From Pararoseomonas sp. SCSIO 73927 (GTDB lineage: Bacteria; Pseudomonadota; Alphaproteobacteria; Acetobacterales; Acetobacteraceae), in NCBI RefSeq assembly GCF_037040815.1, contig NZ_CP146232.1, positions 3,814,001-3,878,000 on the forward strand: a DNA stretch of 64,000 nucleotides. The letters run 5' to 3'. Both the position numbers and the translations under genes were made by a program. Shown here one piece after another: positions 52,881 to 64,000 of this stretch (positions are counted from its first letter, which is position 1; every line of letters starts with the position of its first letter). The notes under the pieces are model-generated. The model searched no databases, had not been told where the DNA came from, and saw only the letters and a program-made list of their open reading frames with translations.

Positions 52881-54674
52881 TCAACCCCTTTGGGCGAGCG
52901 CCTCCCCCAGCGCCGCCGCCTCGCCGAGGGAAGTGACGATGACCTCCGCCGATCCCTCCTCGCGCAGGGCGGCGAGCATGGGGCTGTCCGGGGCGGCGTT
53001 CCACAGGCCGACGATCACCTTCGCCTCCGGCAGCTGGCGCGCGATGCGGCGCAGGAAGAAGCGGATGCCAGCGACGCTGTTCCCCTCCTCCAGCACGGAG
53101 AGGAGCACCAGGCGGACGAGCGCCGGGTCGAGCCGGTTCAGGTTCGCCGTTTCCAGCACGGCGCTCGGCTCTGCCCGTGCGCCGAGCCCGGTGCGGTGCA
53201 GGACCAGCCCGGCCAGCCGCGCCGTGGTCTCGTCCAGCGGACCACGCCCGGCGATGCAGACCACCGCGCCCTCCGCCCGCCACGTGGCGGGCAGGGGGGA
53301 ATCGGCTGCCAGGCCGTAGTCGGAGAGGTCGTCCAGCAAGGTGCCGACCTGGGCGCGGATCACGTCCAGCCGTTCCGGCTCCAGCGCCTCGCGCGACCAG
53401 TCGGTCTGGGCCAGGACCAGGCCCCGCAGCGCGATCCCGTCGCCGTAGGCGGCCAGCGTCGCGCCGGGCTCGTTCAGCGCCTCCCGCGCCTGGTCCACCA
53501 GCCCGTCCGCATCGCCGTCCAGCGCGCGCTGGTAGAAGCTCTCCTCCGGCTGCAGGGGCGGGCGGTCGCCCAGCAGCACGTCAAAAAACTCGAAGCGCGG
53601 GACATGGCGGCCGAGCACTACCAGCCCGACCGTGAGCGGCGTTGCGATCAGCAGGCCGATCGGGCCCCAGAGGAACGCCCAGAAGCTGGCCGAGAGCACG
53701 ACGGAAAGGGGGGAGAGGCCGGTGCGGCGGCCGAAGAGCAGGGGTTCCAGCACCTGCCCCATCACCGCGCCGCCGAGGATGAACATGCCCAGCACCAGGG
53801 CCGCCATGGACCAGCCGGAATCCACCGCCAAGGCGAGGATCAGGGGCGGCGCAACGGCGATAGGGGTGCCGATGAAGGGCACGAAGCGCATCAGCCCGGC
53901 GAGGATGCCCCAGAGCAGCGGGCTGGGCAGGCCGATGGCCCAGAGGAGGGCGGAGACGATGACGGCATAGGCCGCGTTCAGCGCCACCTGCGCGAGGAAA
54001 AGGCGGGAGAGGCGGGCGGCGGCGTCGTTCATCGCCGTCATCGTCCGGTGCAGGTCCCGCGCGCCGGCGAGGCGGATGGCGCGGTCCCGCAGGTCCTCCC
54101 GGTAGAGGAGGACGAGGATGCTGAAGAGGATGACCAGCCCCGCCGTGGCGAGCGGGTGCAGGATCGGGCCGAGCACCGCCCCCACCACGTTCAGCAGCGC
54201 GGCCTCGGATCGCGGGGCCTGCGCCACCACCACCGTGCCGGGCGGGTTGGCCGGGGGCTCCAGCGGCCCGCCGATGCCGAGGCTGCCCAGCAGCCCTTCC
54301 GCCCGGCGGAGCAGGTCGCCCAGCCCCTGCAGGGCGCCGAGCTTGTCCCGCAGCGTGGCGGCGTAACGGGGGATCTCCGCCACGAGGTCCGCGCCCTGCG
54401 CGCCGATGGCGCCCATGATGGCCCCGATCAGGACGAAGGCGGCCAGCACGGCCGCCAGCACGGCGACGCCCTTGGGCAGCCCCAGGCGTTGCAGCACCCG
54501 GGCGATGGGCGCCAGCACGAAGGCCAGCAGCACCGCCAGCACCAGGGGCACCAGCACGTCCCGCCCGAAATACAGCGCCGCCACCACGACGGCGGCGGAG
54601 ACGAGCATCGCCGCGCCCGCCACGGGGTTGCCCGGCGCGGCGGCGGGGGGGAGGCGTCTCTCGGTAGGGGCCAT
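52881..54674 (-). CDS. AI-2E family transporter with long C-terminal soluble domain
   Basis: 597 residues. Residues about 1-360 are the AI-2E transporter membrane domain, ending with [20 protein letters not shown] and [20 protein letters not shown]. About 230 further residues (from [20 protein letters not shown]) are soluble, with [19 protein letters not shown] and [18 protein letters not shown], a layout typical of a Rossmann or vitamin-B12-like fold. The usual family length is about 350. The start is ATG 54674; a TTG 19 codons upstream is possible. Confidence 0.85.
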   Translation of the reverse strand: MAPTERRLPPAAAPGNPVAGAAMLVSAAVVVAALYFGRDVLVPLVLAVLLAFVLAPIARVLQRLGLPKGVAVLAAVLAAFVLIGAIMGAIGAQGADLVAEIPRYAATLRDKLGALQGLGDLLRRAEGLLGSLGIGGPLEPPANPPGTVVVAQAPRSEAALLNVVGAVLGPILHPLATAGLVILFSILVLLYREDLRDRAIRLAGARDLHRTMTAMNDAAARLSRLFLAQVALNAAYAVIVSALLWAIGLPSPLLWGILAGLMRFVPFIGTPIAVAPPLILALAVDSGWSMAALVLGMFILGGAVMGQVLEPLLFGRRTGLSPLSVVLSASFWAFLWGPIGLLIATPLTVGLVVLGRHVPRFEFFDVLLGDRPPLQPEESFYQRALDGDADGLVDQAREALNEPGATLAAYGDGIALRGLVLAQTDWSREALEPERLDVIRAQVGTLLDDLSDYGLAADSPLPATWRAEGAVVCIAGRGPLDETTARLAGLVLHRTGLGARAEPSAVLETANLNRLDPALVRLVLLSVLEEGNSVAGIRFFLRRIARQLPEAKVIVGLWNAAPDSPMLAALREEGSAEVIVTSLGEAAALGEALAQRG

Positions 54675-54830
54675 GCGGCGCGTCGGGTCCGGCTGAGGTG
54701 TCTCGCGCGGCGGGACCACGCCCCCCCTCAACCCGTCAGCCCCGCCGGCGTTGCGCCCGGGAGTGCCGCCGGGCTGTCAGGTGTTAAGCCGAGCTCCGGA
54801 GGAGGCGCCGAGCCGAGCCGAGGAAACAGA

Positions 54831-57868
<3,038 letters not shown>

Positions 57869-57872
<4 letters not shown>

Positions 57873-58243
57873 CCAAGATCCTGCTGGTGGAGGATCACGA
57901 GGAGCTCTGGGACTTCCTCTCCCGCCGCCTGCGCCGTCGCGGCTTCGACGTGGTGCTGGCCCATGACGGGCAGCAGGGCGTGGACGTGGCGCGCGCGGAG
58001 AAGCCGGACGTGATCCTGATGGACATGAACCTTCCCGTCATGGACGGCTGGACGGCCGCCCGCACCCTGCGGGCGGACCCGGAGACGGCGCGCATCCCCA
58101 TTATCGCGCTGACCGCCCACGCCATGGCGGGGGATCGGGACAAGATGCTGGCGGCGGGCTGCGACGACTATCACCCCAAGCCCGTGGACTTCCCCCAGCT
58201 GCTGTCGCAGATCGACGCGGCAATGCTGGCGGCCGAGGGTTAA
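57869..58243 (+). CDS. single-domain response regulator
   Basis: 124 residues of one receiver domain: [15 protein letters not shown] acidic pocket, phosphoacceptor D52 in [14 protein letters not shown], switch Thr in [11 protein letters not shown], and Lys in [11 protein letters not shown]. No output domain, as in CheY/DivK-type carriers. It overlaps the hybrid kinase stop by 4 bp, so it is the likely phosphorylation target or relay partner. Its stop overlaps the stop of the convergent sirtuin gene. Confidence 0.93.
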
Positions 58244-59085
58244 AGGAGGAAGGAGAGGGCCTCGCCGCAGGGCTGCTCGACCTTGAAGGCGAGCAGGTCG
58301 TCGGCGCGGGTCCGGCCGATGTTGACGGCCGCCACGGGCTTCCCGGCGCGCGCCGCCGCCTGGACGAAGCGGAAGCCGGACCAGACCATTAGCGAGGAAC
58401 CGACGACCAGCACCGCGTCGGCCCGATCCAGCGCCTCGTTCGCGGCGTCCACCCTGTCGCGCGGAACGCCCTCGCCGAAGAAGACGACGTCGGGCTTCAG
58501 CACGCCGCCGCAGGCCGGGCAGGGCGGAACGTCGAAGGCCGCGAAGTCCTGCCCTTCCAGGTCCGCGTCGCCGTCCGGTGCCCGGGCGGCGTCCAGCGCG
58601 GCCCAGCCCGGGTTGCGGCGGGTCATTTCCGCCTGGAAGTCCTCGCGCGGCATCACGCGCTCGCAGCCGAGGCAGCGCACCCGGTCCAGGCGGCCGTGCA
58701 GATCCACCACCGCGCGGCTGCCGGCGGCCTGGTGCAGGCGGTCCACGTTCTGGGTCAGCAGGAAGCCGCTCTTGCCGCTCCCCTCCAGTCTGGCGAGGGC
58801 TTGGTGCGCCGTGTTGGGCCGCACCCGGCCGAAGCTGCGCCAGCCGACAAGGCTTCGCGCCCAGTAGCGCTGCCGCGCCGCGTGGCTGCCGGTGAAGGCC
58901 TGGAAGGTCATGGGCTGGGCGCGCTTCCACTGGCCTTCGGCGTCCCGGTAGTCGGGGATGCCGGAATTCGTGCTGCACCCGGCGCCGGTGAGCACGAAGA
59001 TCCTGTCGTGGCCGTGGATGAAGTCCTGAAGGCGGGCGCTGTCGGGCATGGCGGGCATGTAGGTTGCGCCCGGCGGAACCGCCAT
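58240..59085 (-). CDS. NAD-dependent protein deacylase (sirtuin)
   Basis: 281 residues. The NAD site FVLTGAGCSTNSGIPDYRD, catalytic His in AVVDLHGRLDRV, TQNVDRLHQAAG, and a four-Cys zinc site (CLGCERV and PPCPACGGV) are present, as is GSSLMVWSG. It removes acyl groups from lysines with NAD+ cleavage in the cytosol. ATGs at 59058 or 59049 are alternative starts. The stop overlaps the convergent response-regulator gene. Confidence 0.92.
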   Translation of the reverse strand: MAVPPGATYMPAMPDSARLQDFIHGHDRIFVLTGAGCSTNSGIPDYRDAEGQWKRAQPMTFQAFTGSHAARQRYWARSLVGWRSFGRVRPNTAHQALARLEGSGKSGFLLTQNVDRLHQAAGSRAVVDLHGRLDRVRCLGCERVMPREDFQAEMTRRNPGWAALDAARAPDGDADLEGQDFAAFDVPPCPACGGVLKPDVVFFGEGVPRDRVDAANEALDRADAVLVVGSSLMVWSGFRFVQAAARAGKPVAAVNIGRTRADDLLAFKVEQPCGEALSFLL

Positions 59086-59094
59086 GCCGCGGCG

Positions 59095-60750
59095 TCAGAG
59101 CCGGGGCGCGATCCCCTCCACCCCCGCCGCCTGCTCCAGCCCGGCCAGGGCGTTGAGGTAGGCGGCGCGGGCGGCGTTGGCGGCCACGCGGGTCTGGTTC
59201 AGCGTCCGCAGCGCGTCCAGCGTGTCCAGCAGGGTGCGGCCGCCGGCCAGGTAGGCGGCCTCGGTGGAGCGGTAGGCCTCCTCGGCCCGGCGGAGCGCGG
59301 CGCCGGTGGTCAGGTCCAGCAGGGCGCGGGCCTGGACGTAGGTGGCCCAGGCGGCGGCAAGGTCGGCCTGCGCCGAGGCCAGCGCGGCCTGCGCCTGCGC
59401 CTGGGCCTGCCCGCGCTGGGCGTTGGCCACCGCGATGTTCCCCTCCGTGATCCGGCTGGTGAAGATCGGGATGGAGACGCCGATGCCGAGCGTGTCGTTC
59501 GCGCGCAGGCGTCGGCTGGTTTCCGGCAGGTCCTGGCTCAGCTCCGTCCGCGTGACGCTGCCGGACACGGAGAGGTCGCGGGAGCGCGCGGCCTCGGCCA
59601 GGCGCGTGTTCGCGTCGGCCGCATTCACGTTGCGCGTGGCCACCAGCACGTCCGGGCGGTTCGGCAGGGCCTCGGCCAGGGTCTCCCGGCTCATGTCGAG
59701 CGGCGGGGTGTTGGTGAAGTCGCCGCGCAAGTCGAAGGGCATGCCGGCGAGGATGGCGGCCACCGGGTCGCGCCCGGCATTGCGCGCGGCCGCCTCGGAC
59801 GTGCGGCTGGCATCCTGGCCCAGCAGCGCGGCCACCTGGGCGGCGGCCACGGCATAGGCCTGGGCGGCATTGGCCAGGTCCTGCTCGAAGGGCAGGCGGC
59901 TGGCCTGGAAGCGCAGCAGGTCCGATTCCGGGATGGCGCCGTCGCGCACCTGGCGGGAGAGCAGGCCTTCCGTGCCGTTGAGGCTGCCCCGGTTCGCCAG
60001 CGCCACCTGGAGGTTGGCGCGCGCCTGCAGCGCCGTGACGAAGGCCTGGCGCAGCGCGAGGAGCTGCCCGCGCAGCGCGTCCAGCACCTGCGCCTCGGCC
60101 ACGCTGATGTTCTGGTCCGCCAGGCGCCGCCGCAGCTCCCGCTTCCCACCCCGCTCGATGGTGAAGGAGAGGTTCACCGAGGCGTTGTTGAGGGGAGAGA
60201 CGTAGCGGCCGCCGTTGAAGCCGCTGAACCGGCTGCGCTCGTTCACCTGCGCCGTGGTCTGGCTGTAGCCCACGGAGCCGGCCGGGTTGGTGTCCGCCAC
60301 CAGCCGCTGCGCGCGGGTGATGTCCACCCCGCGCCGGGCCGCCACCACGGCGAGGTTGCGGTCCAGCAGCATCGCCTCCGCCTCCCCCAGGGTCAGGGCC
60401 GGGGCGCGGATCGGGACATCCACCGTGGAGGGCGCGCGGGCGGGACGGGGGGCCGGAACGGGCCGTGGGGCGGGCACCGCCACGGCCGGCCCGGCGGGGG
60501 CTGCGGCGCCGGGAGCTGGGATGCCGGGCACCGCGACGCCGGGAACGGCGGGCACCACAGGCGCCGGCGCCGTCGGCACGGGCGCGGGGGAGCCGGCCAC
60601 GGGCGCGGTCGCGCCGGGCAGGGCGGGGACCGGGCGCGTCGGCGCCGGGGCCGGCACGCCCTGCGCCAGGACGGCCTGCGCCAGCACGGGGGAGGCGGCC
60701 AAGGGGGCTGCCACGGCGGCGGCGAGGAGCGCGGAGGAAAGGCGGATCAT
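59095..60750 (-). CDS. TolC-family outer-membrane channel with Ala/Pro-rich N-terminal linker
   Basis: 551 residues. A signal peptide ends near PVLAQA. Residues about 28-112 are an 85-residue Pro/Ala/Val-rich stretch, then two OEP repeats typical of TolC/CusC trimers begin (ALTLGEAEAMLLDRNLAVVA; QARANLQVALANRGSLN; ISIFTSRITEGNIAVANAQR-like VSIPIFTSRITEGNIAVANA). ATG 60750 directly precedes the signal. Outer-membrane duct for the RND pump whose gene is 94 bp upstream. Confidence 0.9.
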   Translation of the reverse strand: MIRLSSALLAAAVAAPLAASPVLAQAVLAQGVPAPAPTRPVPALPGATAPVAGSPAPVPTAPAPVVPAVPGVAVPGIPAPGAAAPAGPAVAVPAPRPVPAPRPARAPSTVDVPIRAPALTLGEAEAMLLDRNLAVVAARRGVDITRAQRLVADTNPAGSVGYSQTTAQVNERSRFSGFNGGRYVSPLNNASVNLSFTIERGGKRELRRRLADQNISVAEAQVLDALRGQLLALRQAFVTALQARANLQVALANRGSLNGTEGLLSRQVRDGAIPESDLLRFQASRLPFEQDLANAAQAYAVAAAQVAALLGQDASRTSEAAARNAGRDPVAAILAGMPFDLRGDFTNTPPLDMSRETLAEALPNRPDVLVATRNVNAADANTRLAEAARSRDLSVSGSVTRTELSQDLPETSRRLRANDTLGIGVSIPIFTSRITEGNIAVANAQRGQAQAQAQAALASAQADLAAAWATYVQARALLDLTTGAALRRAEEAYRSTEAAYLAGGRTLLDTLDALRTLNQTRVAANAARAAYLNALAGLEQAAGVEGIAPRL

Positions 60751-60844
60751 GGTGGCAGGTCCTTCGCGGGTCTTGCGAGGATGGACGGGCGGGGATGGCC
60801 GGGCCCGCGGGGGGCCGGCGCGGTTCATCAGGTTGTGGGCCGGC

Positions 60845-63800
60845 TCACTCGGCGGGGCTGGGCCTCGCCAGCGCGTCGAGCTCCGCCCTCTCCTCCCGCT
60901 CGGCGCGCTTGCGGCCGAGCAGGTCCACCGTCACCGGCAGGACCACGAGGATGAAGATCGGCACCAGCCCGATCCCGCCCACCACGACGATCGCCAGCGG
61001 CTTCGTCACGTCCGCGCCGATGCCGTGGGCAAGGGCCATGGGCAGCAGCCCGCAGAAGGAGGCGAAGCAGGTCATCATGACCGGCCGCAGCCGGTCGAAG
61101 CCCGCGCGCGTCAGGGCCGGGGTCCAGGCTAGGCCCTCCTGCTCCCGCAGCTGGTTGAAGTAGGAGAGGAAGATGATCGCCTCCATCACCGTGATGCCGA
61201 GGAGCGCGAGGAAGCCGATGGCGGCGGGCACGGAGAAGTTCAGCCCCGCCCCGGCCAGCGCCAGCGCGCCGCCGGAGATGGAGAGGGGCAGCATGGCGAA
61301 GACGATCAGCGTCTCCCGCAGGCGCCCGAAGGCGACGTAGAGCAGCACCGCAATCACGGCGAGGGCGATGGGCACCACCACCATCAGCCGCGCCACGGCG
61401 GCCTGCAGGTTGCGGAACTCGCCCACCCATTCCAGCCGGTAGCCCGGCGGCAGCTGCACGTTGCGCTCCACCCGGTCCTGGCTCTCCAGCACCGCGCTGG
61501 CCGGGTCGCGCCCGCGGACCGCGAAGCGCACGGGCACGTAGCGGAAGGAGTTCTCCCGGTAGATGTAGGAGGCGCCGGAGATCATCTCGATCTTCGCCAC
61601 GTCGCGCAGCACGGCGTTGTTGCCCACGGGCACGCGGCCGATCGCCTCCGGCCCGTCCCGGTACCTCTGGGAGAGGCGGACGACGATGGGGAAGTTGCGG
61701 TCCCCGCCCGGCTCGTAGAAGCGCCCGGCCTCCTGCCCGCCGACCGCGGCGGAGATGGCGGTGTTCACGTCGCTCACGGTCAGCCCCAGCCGCGCGGCCC
61801 GGGCGCGGTCCACGGTGACCGAGAGGGTCTGCTGGCCGACGCTCAGCAGCACGCCGAGGTCGGCGATACCCTGCACCTGCGACATCTCCCGCCGGATCAT
61901 GTCCGCGATGCGGGAGGCGACGGCCGGGTCCGGGCCGATCACCTTCACCGCGTTCGCGCCCTTCACGCCGGAGGCGGCCTCCTGCACGTTGTCCGAGATC
62001 GCCTGAGAGAAGGAGAATTCCACCCCCGCGAACTCCTGCTCCAGCCGGTGATTGATGGCGGCCACCAGCCCGTCGCGGTTCGGGGCGGTCGTCCACTTCT
62101 CCTGCGGCAGGAGGGGGACGAAGAACTCGGCGTTGAAGAAGCCGGCGCTGTCCGTCCCGTCATCCGGGCGGCCCTGCTGTGAGGTGACGGTGATCACCTC
62201 CGGGAACTCCATCAGCACGCGGCGGACACGGTTCGCCACGGGGTTCCCCTCCTCGAGGCTGATGGTGGAGGGCATGGTGGCGCGCAGCCAGATCGAGCCC
62301 TCCTCCAGGGTCGGCAGGAACTCGGCGCCGAGGCGGGACATCACGCCCATGCTGCCGACCAGCATGGCGCCGGAGAGCAGCATCACCATGCCGCGCCGGC
62401 GCATGCCGCCGTTGAACATCCGGGTATAGGCCCAGCGCACGCCCTTCACGGCGAAGGTGTCCTTCTCCTCCGTGTCCGTCTTGAACAGGGTGGCGGCGAG
62501 GGCGGGGGTGATGGTGAAGGTGGCCAGCAGCGCGCCGCCGATGGCGTAGGCGTAGGTCTTGGCCATCGGGCCGAAGATCCGGCCCTCGATCCCGCCCATA
62601 GCGAACAGGGGGATGAAGGCGGCGATGATGATGAGGATCGAGAAGAGGATGGCGTTGTCCACCTCCCTCGCGGCCTTCAGCACCGTCATCGGCACGGGCC
62701 GCGGGGCCTCGCCGGGCTTCAGGTGGTGCCGGGCCAGGTGCAGGTGGCGGAAGATGTTCTCCACCATGATCACGGTGGCATCCACCAGCAGGCCGAAGTC
62801 CAGCGCTCCGAGGGAGAGGAGGTTCGCGCTCTCGCCCTGCGCCAGCATCATCAGCACGGCGAAGAAGAAGGCGAAGGGGATGGTGGCGGCGATCACGATC
62901 GCGCCGCGCAGGTCGCCGAGGAAGAGCCACTGGATCACGAGGATCAGCAGCACACCCTCCAGGATGTTGTGAACCACCTTCACCGTGGTGGTGCTCACCA
63001 AGTCCTCGCGGTCGTACAGCGGCACGATCTTCACGCCGGGGGGCAGCACGCCGCCCTCGTTGATGCGCTTCACCTCGGCCTGCACGCCGTGGATGGTGGG
63101 CAGGGTCTGCTCGCCGCGGCGCATCAGCACGGTGCCGAGCATCACGTCGTCGTCGTTCTCGTGGCCCGCCACGCCCAGGCGCGGCAGGTTGCCCACGCCC
63201 ACCGTCGCCACGTCGGAGACGAGGATCGGGCTCCCGCCCTGGCTGCCCAGCACGACGTTGCGGATGTCGTCCAGCGAGTGGATCAGGCCGATGCCCTGCA
63301 CCACCACGGATTGCGGCCCGACGTTCAGCGTGCCGGCGCCCACGTTCACGGAGCCCTGGCGGATCGCGTCCACCACGTTCGGCAGGGAGAGGCCGTAGGC
63401 GTTGAGGCGGGAGAGGTCCACCTGCACGGAGTAGGTCTTGGAGCGCCCGCCGAACGAGGTGACGTCGATCACGCCCGGCACGCGCTTAAAGCGGCGGTCC
63501 AGCACCCATTCCTGCAGGGTCTTCAGGTCCTCCAGCGGGAAGCCTGGCGGGCCGACCAGCCGGTAGCGCATGATCTCCCCAATGGGGGAGGCGGGGGAGA
63601 TGCCGGGCTGGGCCCCGTTGGGCAGTTCGCCGAGCTGGCCGAGGCGGTTCAGCACCTGCTGCACCGCCTGCTCGTAGGAGTAGCTGAAGTTGAACTGCAC
63701 GCGCACGTCCGACAGCCCGAACAGGCTGGTGGAGCGCACGGTGGTCAGGTTCGGCAGGCCGGACATCGCCACCTCGATCGGGATGGTGATCGTCCGCTCC

Positions 63801-63979
63801 ATCTCCTCGGCGTTCTGGCCGGGGTTCTGGGTGATGATCACGACCGTGGGCGGCACCGGGTCCGGGTAGGCCTCGATGTTCAGGCTGCGGAAGCCGAGAA
63901 CGCCCACGACCATGAACACGGCGAAGAACAGCAGCACGAGCGGCCGGCGCTCGAGGGCCTGGGTGACGAGGTGGCGCAA
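60845..63979 (-). CDS. RND efflux permease, CusA/CzcA (heavy-metal) family
   Basis: 1044 residues, with 12 predicted helices and two large periplasmic loops. The proton-relay helix 4 region reads GALDFGLLVDATVIMVENIF, the HME-RND pattern; the N-terminus (LVTQALERRPLVLLFF, SLNIEAYPDPVPPTVV) and PGVIDVTSFGGRSKTYSVQV are typical of CusA/CzcA. It exports cations or drugs by proton antiport with the TolC-type channel. The start is TTG 63979, but the frame stays open to the window edge, so it may begin further out. The membrane-fusion (CusB) gene is not visible. Confidence 0.93.
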   Translation of the reverse strand: MRHLVTQALERRPLVLLFFAVFMVVGVLGFRSLNIEAYPDPVPPTVVIITQNPGQNAEEMERTITIPIEVAMSGLPNLTTVRSTSLFGLSDVRVQFNFSYSYEQAVQQVLNRLGQLGELPNGAQPGISPASPIGEIMRYRLVGPPGFPLEDLKTLQEWVLDRRFKRVPGVIDVTSFGGRSKTYSVQVDLSRLNAYGLSLPNVVDAIRQGSVNVGAGTLNVGPQSVVVQGIGLIHSLDDIRNVVLGSQGGSPILVSDVATVGVGNLPRLGVAGHENDDDVMLGTVLMRRGEQTLPTIHGVQAEVKRINEGGVLPPGVKIVPLYDREDLVSTTTVKVVHNILEGVLLILVIQWLFLGDLRGAIVIAATIPFAFFFAVLMMLAQGESANLLSLGALDFGLLVDATVIMVENIFRHLHLARHHLKPGEAPRPVPMTVLKAAREVDNAILFSILIIIAAFIPLFAMGGIEGRIFGPMAKTYAYAIGGALLATFTITPALAATLFKTDTEEKDTFAVKGVRWAYTRMFNGGMRRRGMVMLLSGAMLVGSMGVMSRLGAEFLPTLEEGSIWLRATMPSTISLEEGNPVANRVRRVLMEFPEVITVTSQQGRPDDGTDSAGFFNAEFFVPLLPQEKWTTAPNRDGLVAAINHRLEQEFAGVEFSFSQAISDNVQEAASGVKGANAVKVIGPDPAVASRIADMIRREMSQVQGIADLGVLLSVGQQTLSVTVDRARAARLGLTVSDVNTAISAAVGGQEAGRFYEPGGDRNFPIVVRLSQRYRDGPEAIGRVPVGNNAVLRDVAKIEMISGASYIYRENSFRYVPVRFAVRGRDPASAVLESQDRVERNVQLPPGYRLEWVGEFRNLQAAVARLMVVVPIALAVIAVLLYVAFGRLRETLIVFAMLPLSISGGALALAGAGLNFSVPAAIGFLALLGITVMEAIIFLSYFNQLREQEGLAWTPALTRAGFDRLRPVMMTCFASFCGLLPMALAHGIGADVTKPLAIVVVGGIGLVPIFILVVLPVTVDLLGRKRAEREERAELDALARPSPAE

Positions 63980-64000
63980 GGGGGCGGCTCCCGCGGGCGT

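Noticed and set aside
52890..54830. Open frame continuing the hybrid kinase 647 codons upstream
   Set aside because: It is antisense to the AI-2E transporter, gives Gly/Arg-rich low-complexity sequence, and GTG 54831 has a ribosome site just before the conserved kinase N-terminus.

Overview
The window is a very GC-rich, densely packed bacterial chromosome segment with almost no intergenic space, many 1-8 bp gene overlaps, frequent GTG/TTG starts and a strong G/C bias at third codon positions. The gene content (alphaproteobacterial-type serC, adjacent hisZ-purA, two Bug-type tricarboxylate receptors, a TPR protein with a heptosyltransferase-like tail, a complete homogentisate pathway) suggests an alphaproteobacterium of the Rhodospirillales/Acetobacteraceae, probably Roseomonas-like. 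That placement is inference from gene content, not from a marker gene. I saw no rRNA, tRNA, CRISPR array, insertion sequence or prophage.

Layout. 1-12051: mostly housekeeping (glmM-thiD, an AI-2E-type permease, serC, an MFS carrier, a TPR/glycosyltransferase-like protein with a lipoprotein, hisZ-purA). 12083-17442: a lone glycolate oxidase iron-sulfur subunit (glcF), a TPR protein, the Ada alkylation-repair regulator and small membrane or secreted proteins. 17564-23605: a tartrate catabolism block: GntR/FCD regulator, tartrate dehydrogenase (ttuC), a Bug receptor, glycerate 2-kinase (ttuD-like) and a pyruvate kinase (ttuE-like). The pyruvate kinase carries an in-frame N-terminal YdaS-like helix-turn-helix domain, which is the most unusual object in the window. 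23625-28695: a carbohydrate or glycerol-phosphate ABC importer (ugpCAEB-like) with a calcineurin-type phosphodiesterase. 28804-32473: ZntB-like channel, a lone cyclic-nucleotide-binding protein, hutF, and small proteins including a NepR-like candidate anti-sigma factor.

32609-40350 is a homogentisate degradation cluster: MarR regulator, divergent FAD monooxygenase, DUF2783 protein, metallo-beta-lactamase-fold protein, hmgA, fahA, a Bug receptor and maiA. 40443-48639 is an organosulfur operon (ssuCB-like permease and ATPase, three different SsuA-like binding proteins, an acyl-CoA-dehydrogenase-like enzyme, an SsuD-like flavin monooxygenase, a class II aldolase and a cupin). It is preceded by a previously unannotated 20-codon leader ORF rich in Cys codons and by mutually exclusive hairpins, a candidate cysteine-responsive attenuator.

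48649-64000 holds an Lrp regulator, a DUF3597 protein, an amidase convergent with a peptide-type binding protein, a second AI-2E-type permease with a long soluble tail, a CHASE3-PAS-PAS hybrid histidine kinase with one intact and one degenerate receiver, a single-domain response regulator, a sirtuin, and a TolC-type channel with an RND efflux pump that reaches the window edge.

Functional picture: an aerobic heterotroph specialised in scavenging organic acids (tartrate, glycolate), aromatic breakdown products (homogentisate) and sulfonates, with local regulators beside each catabolic block.
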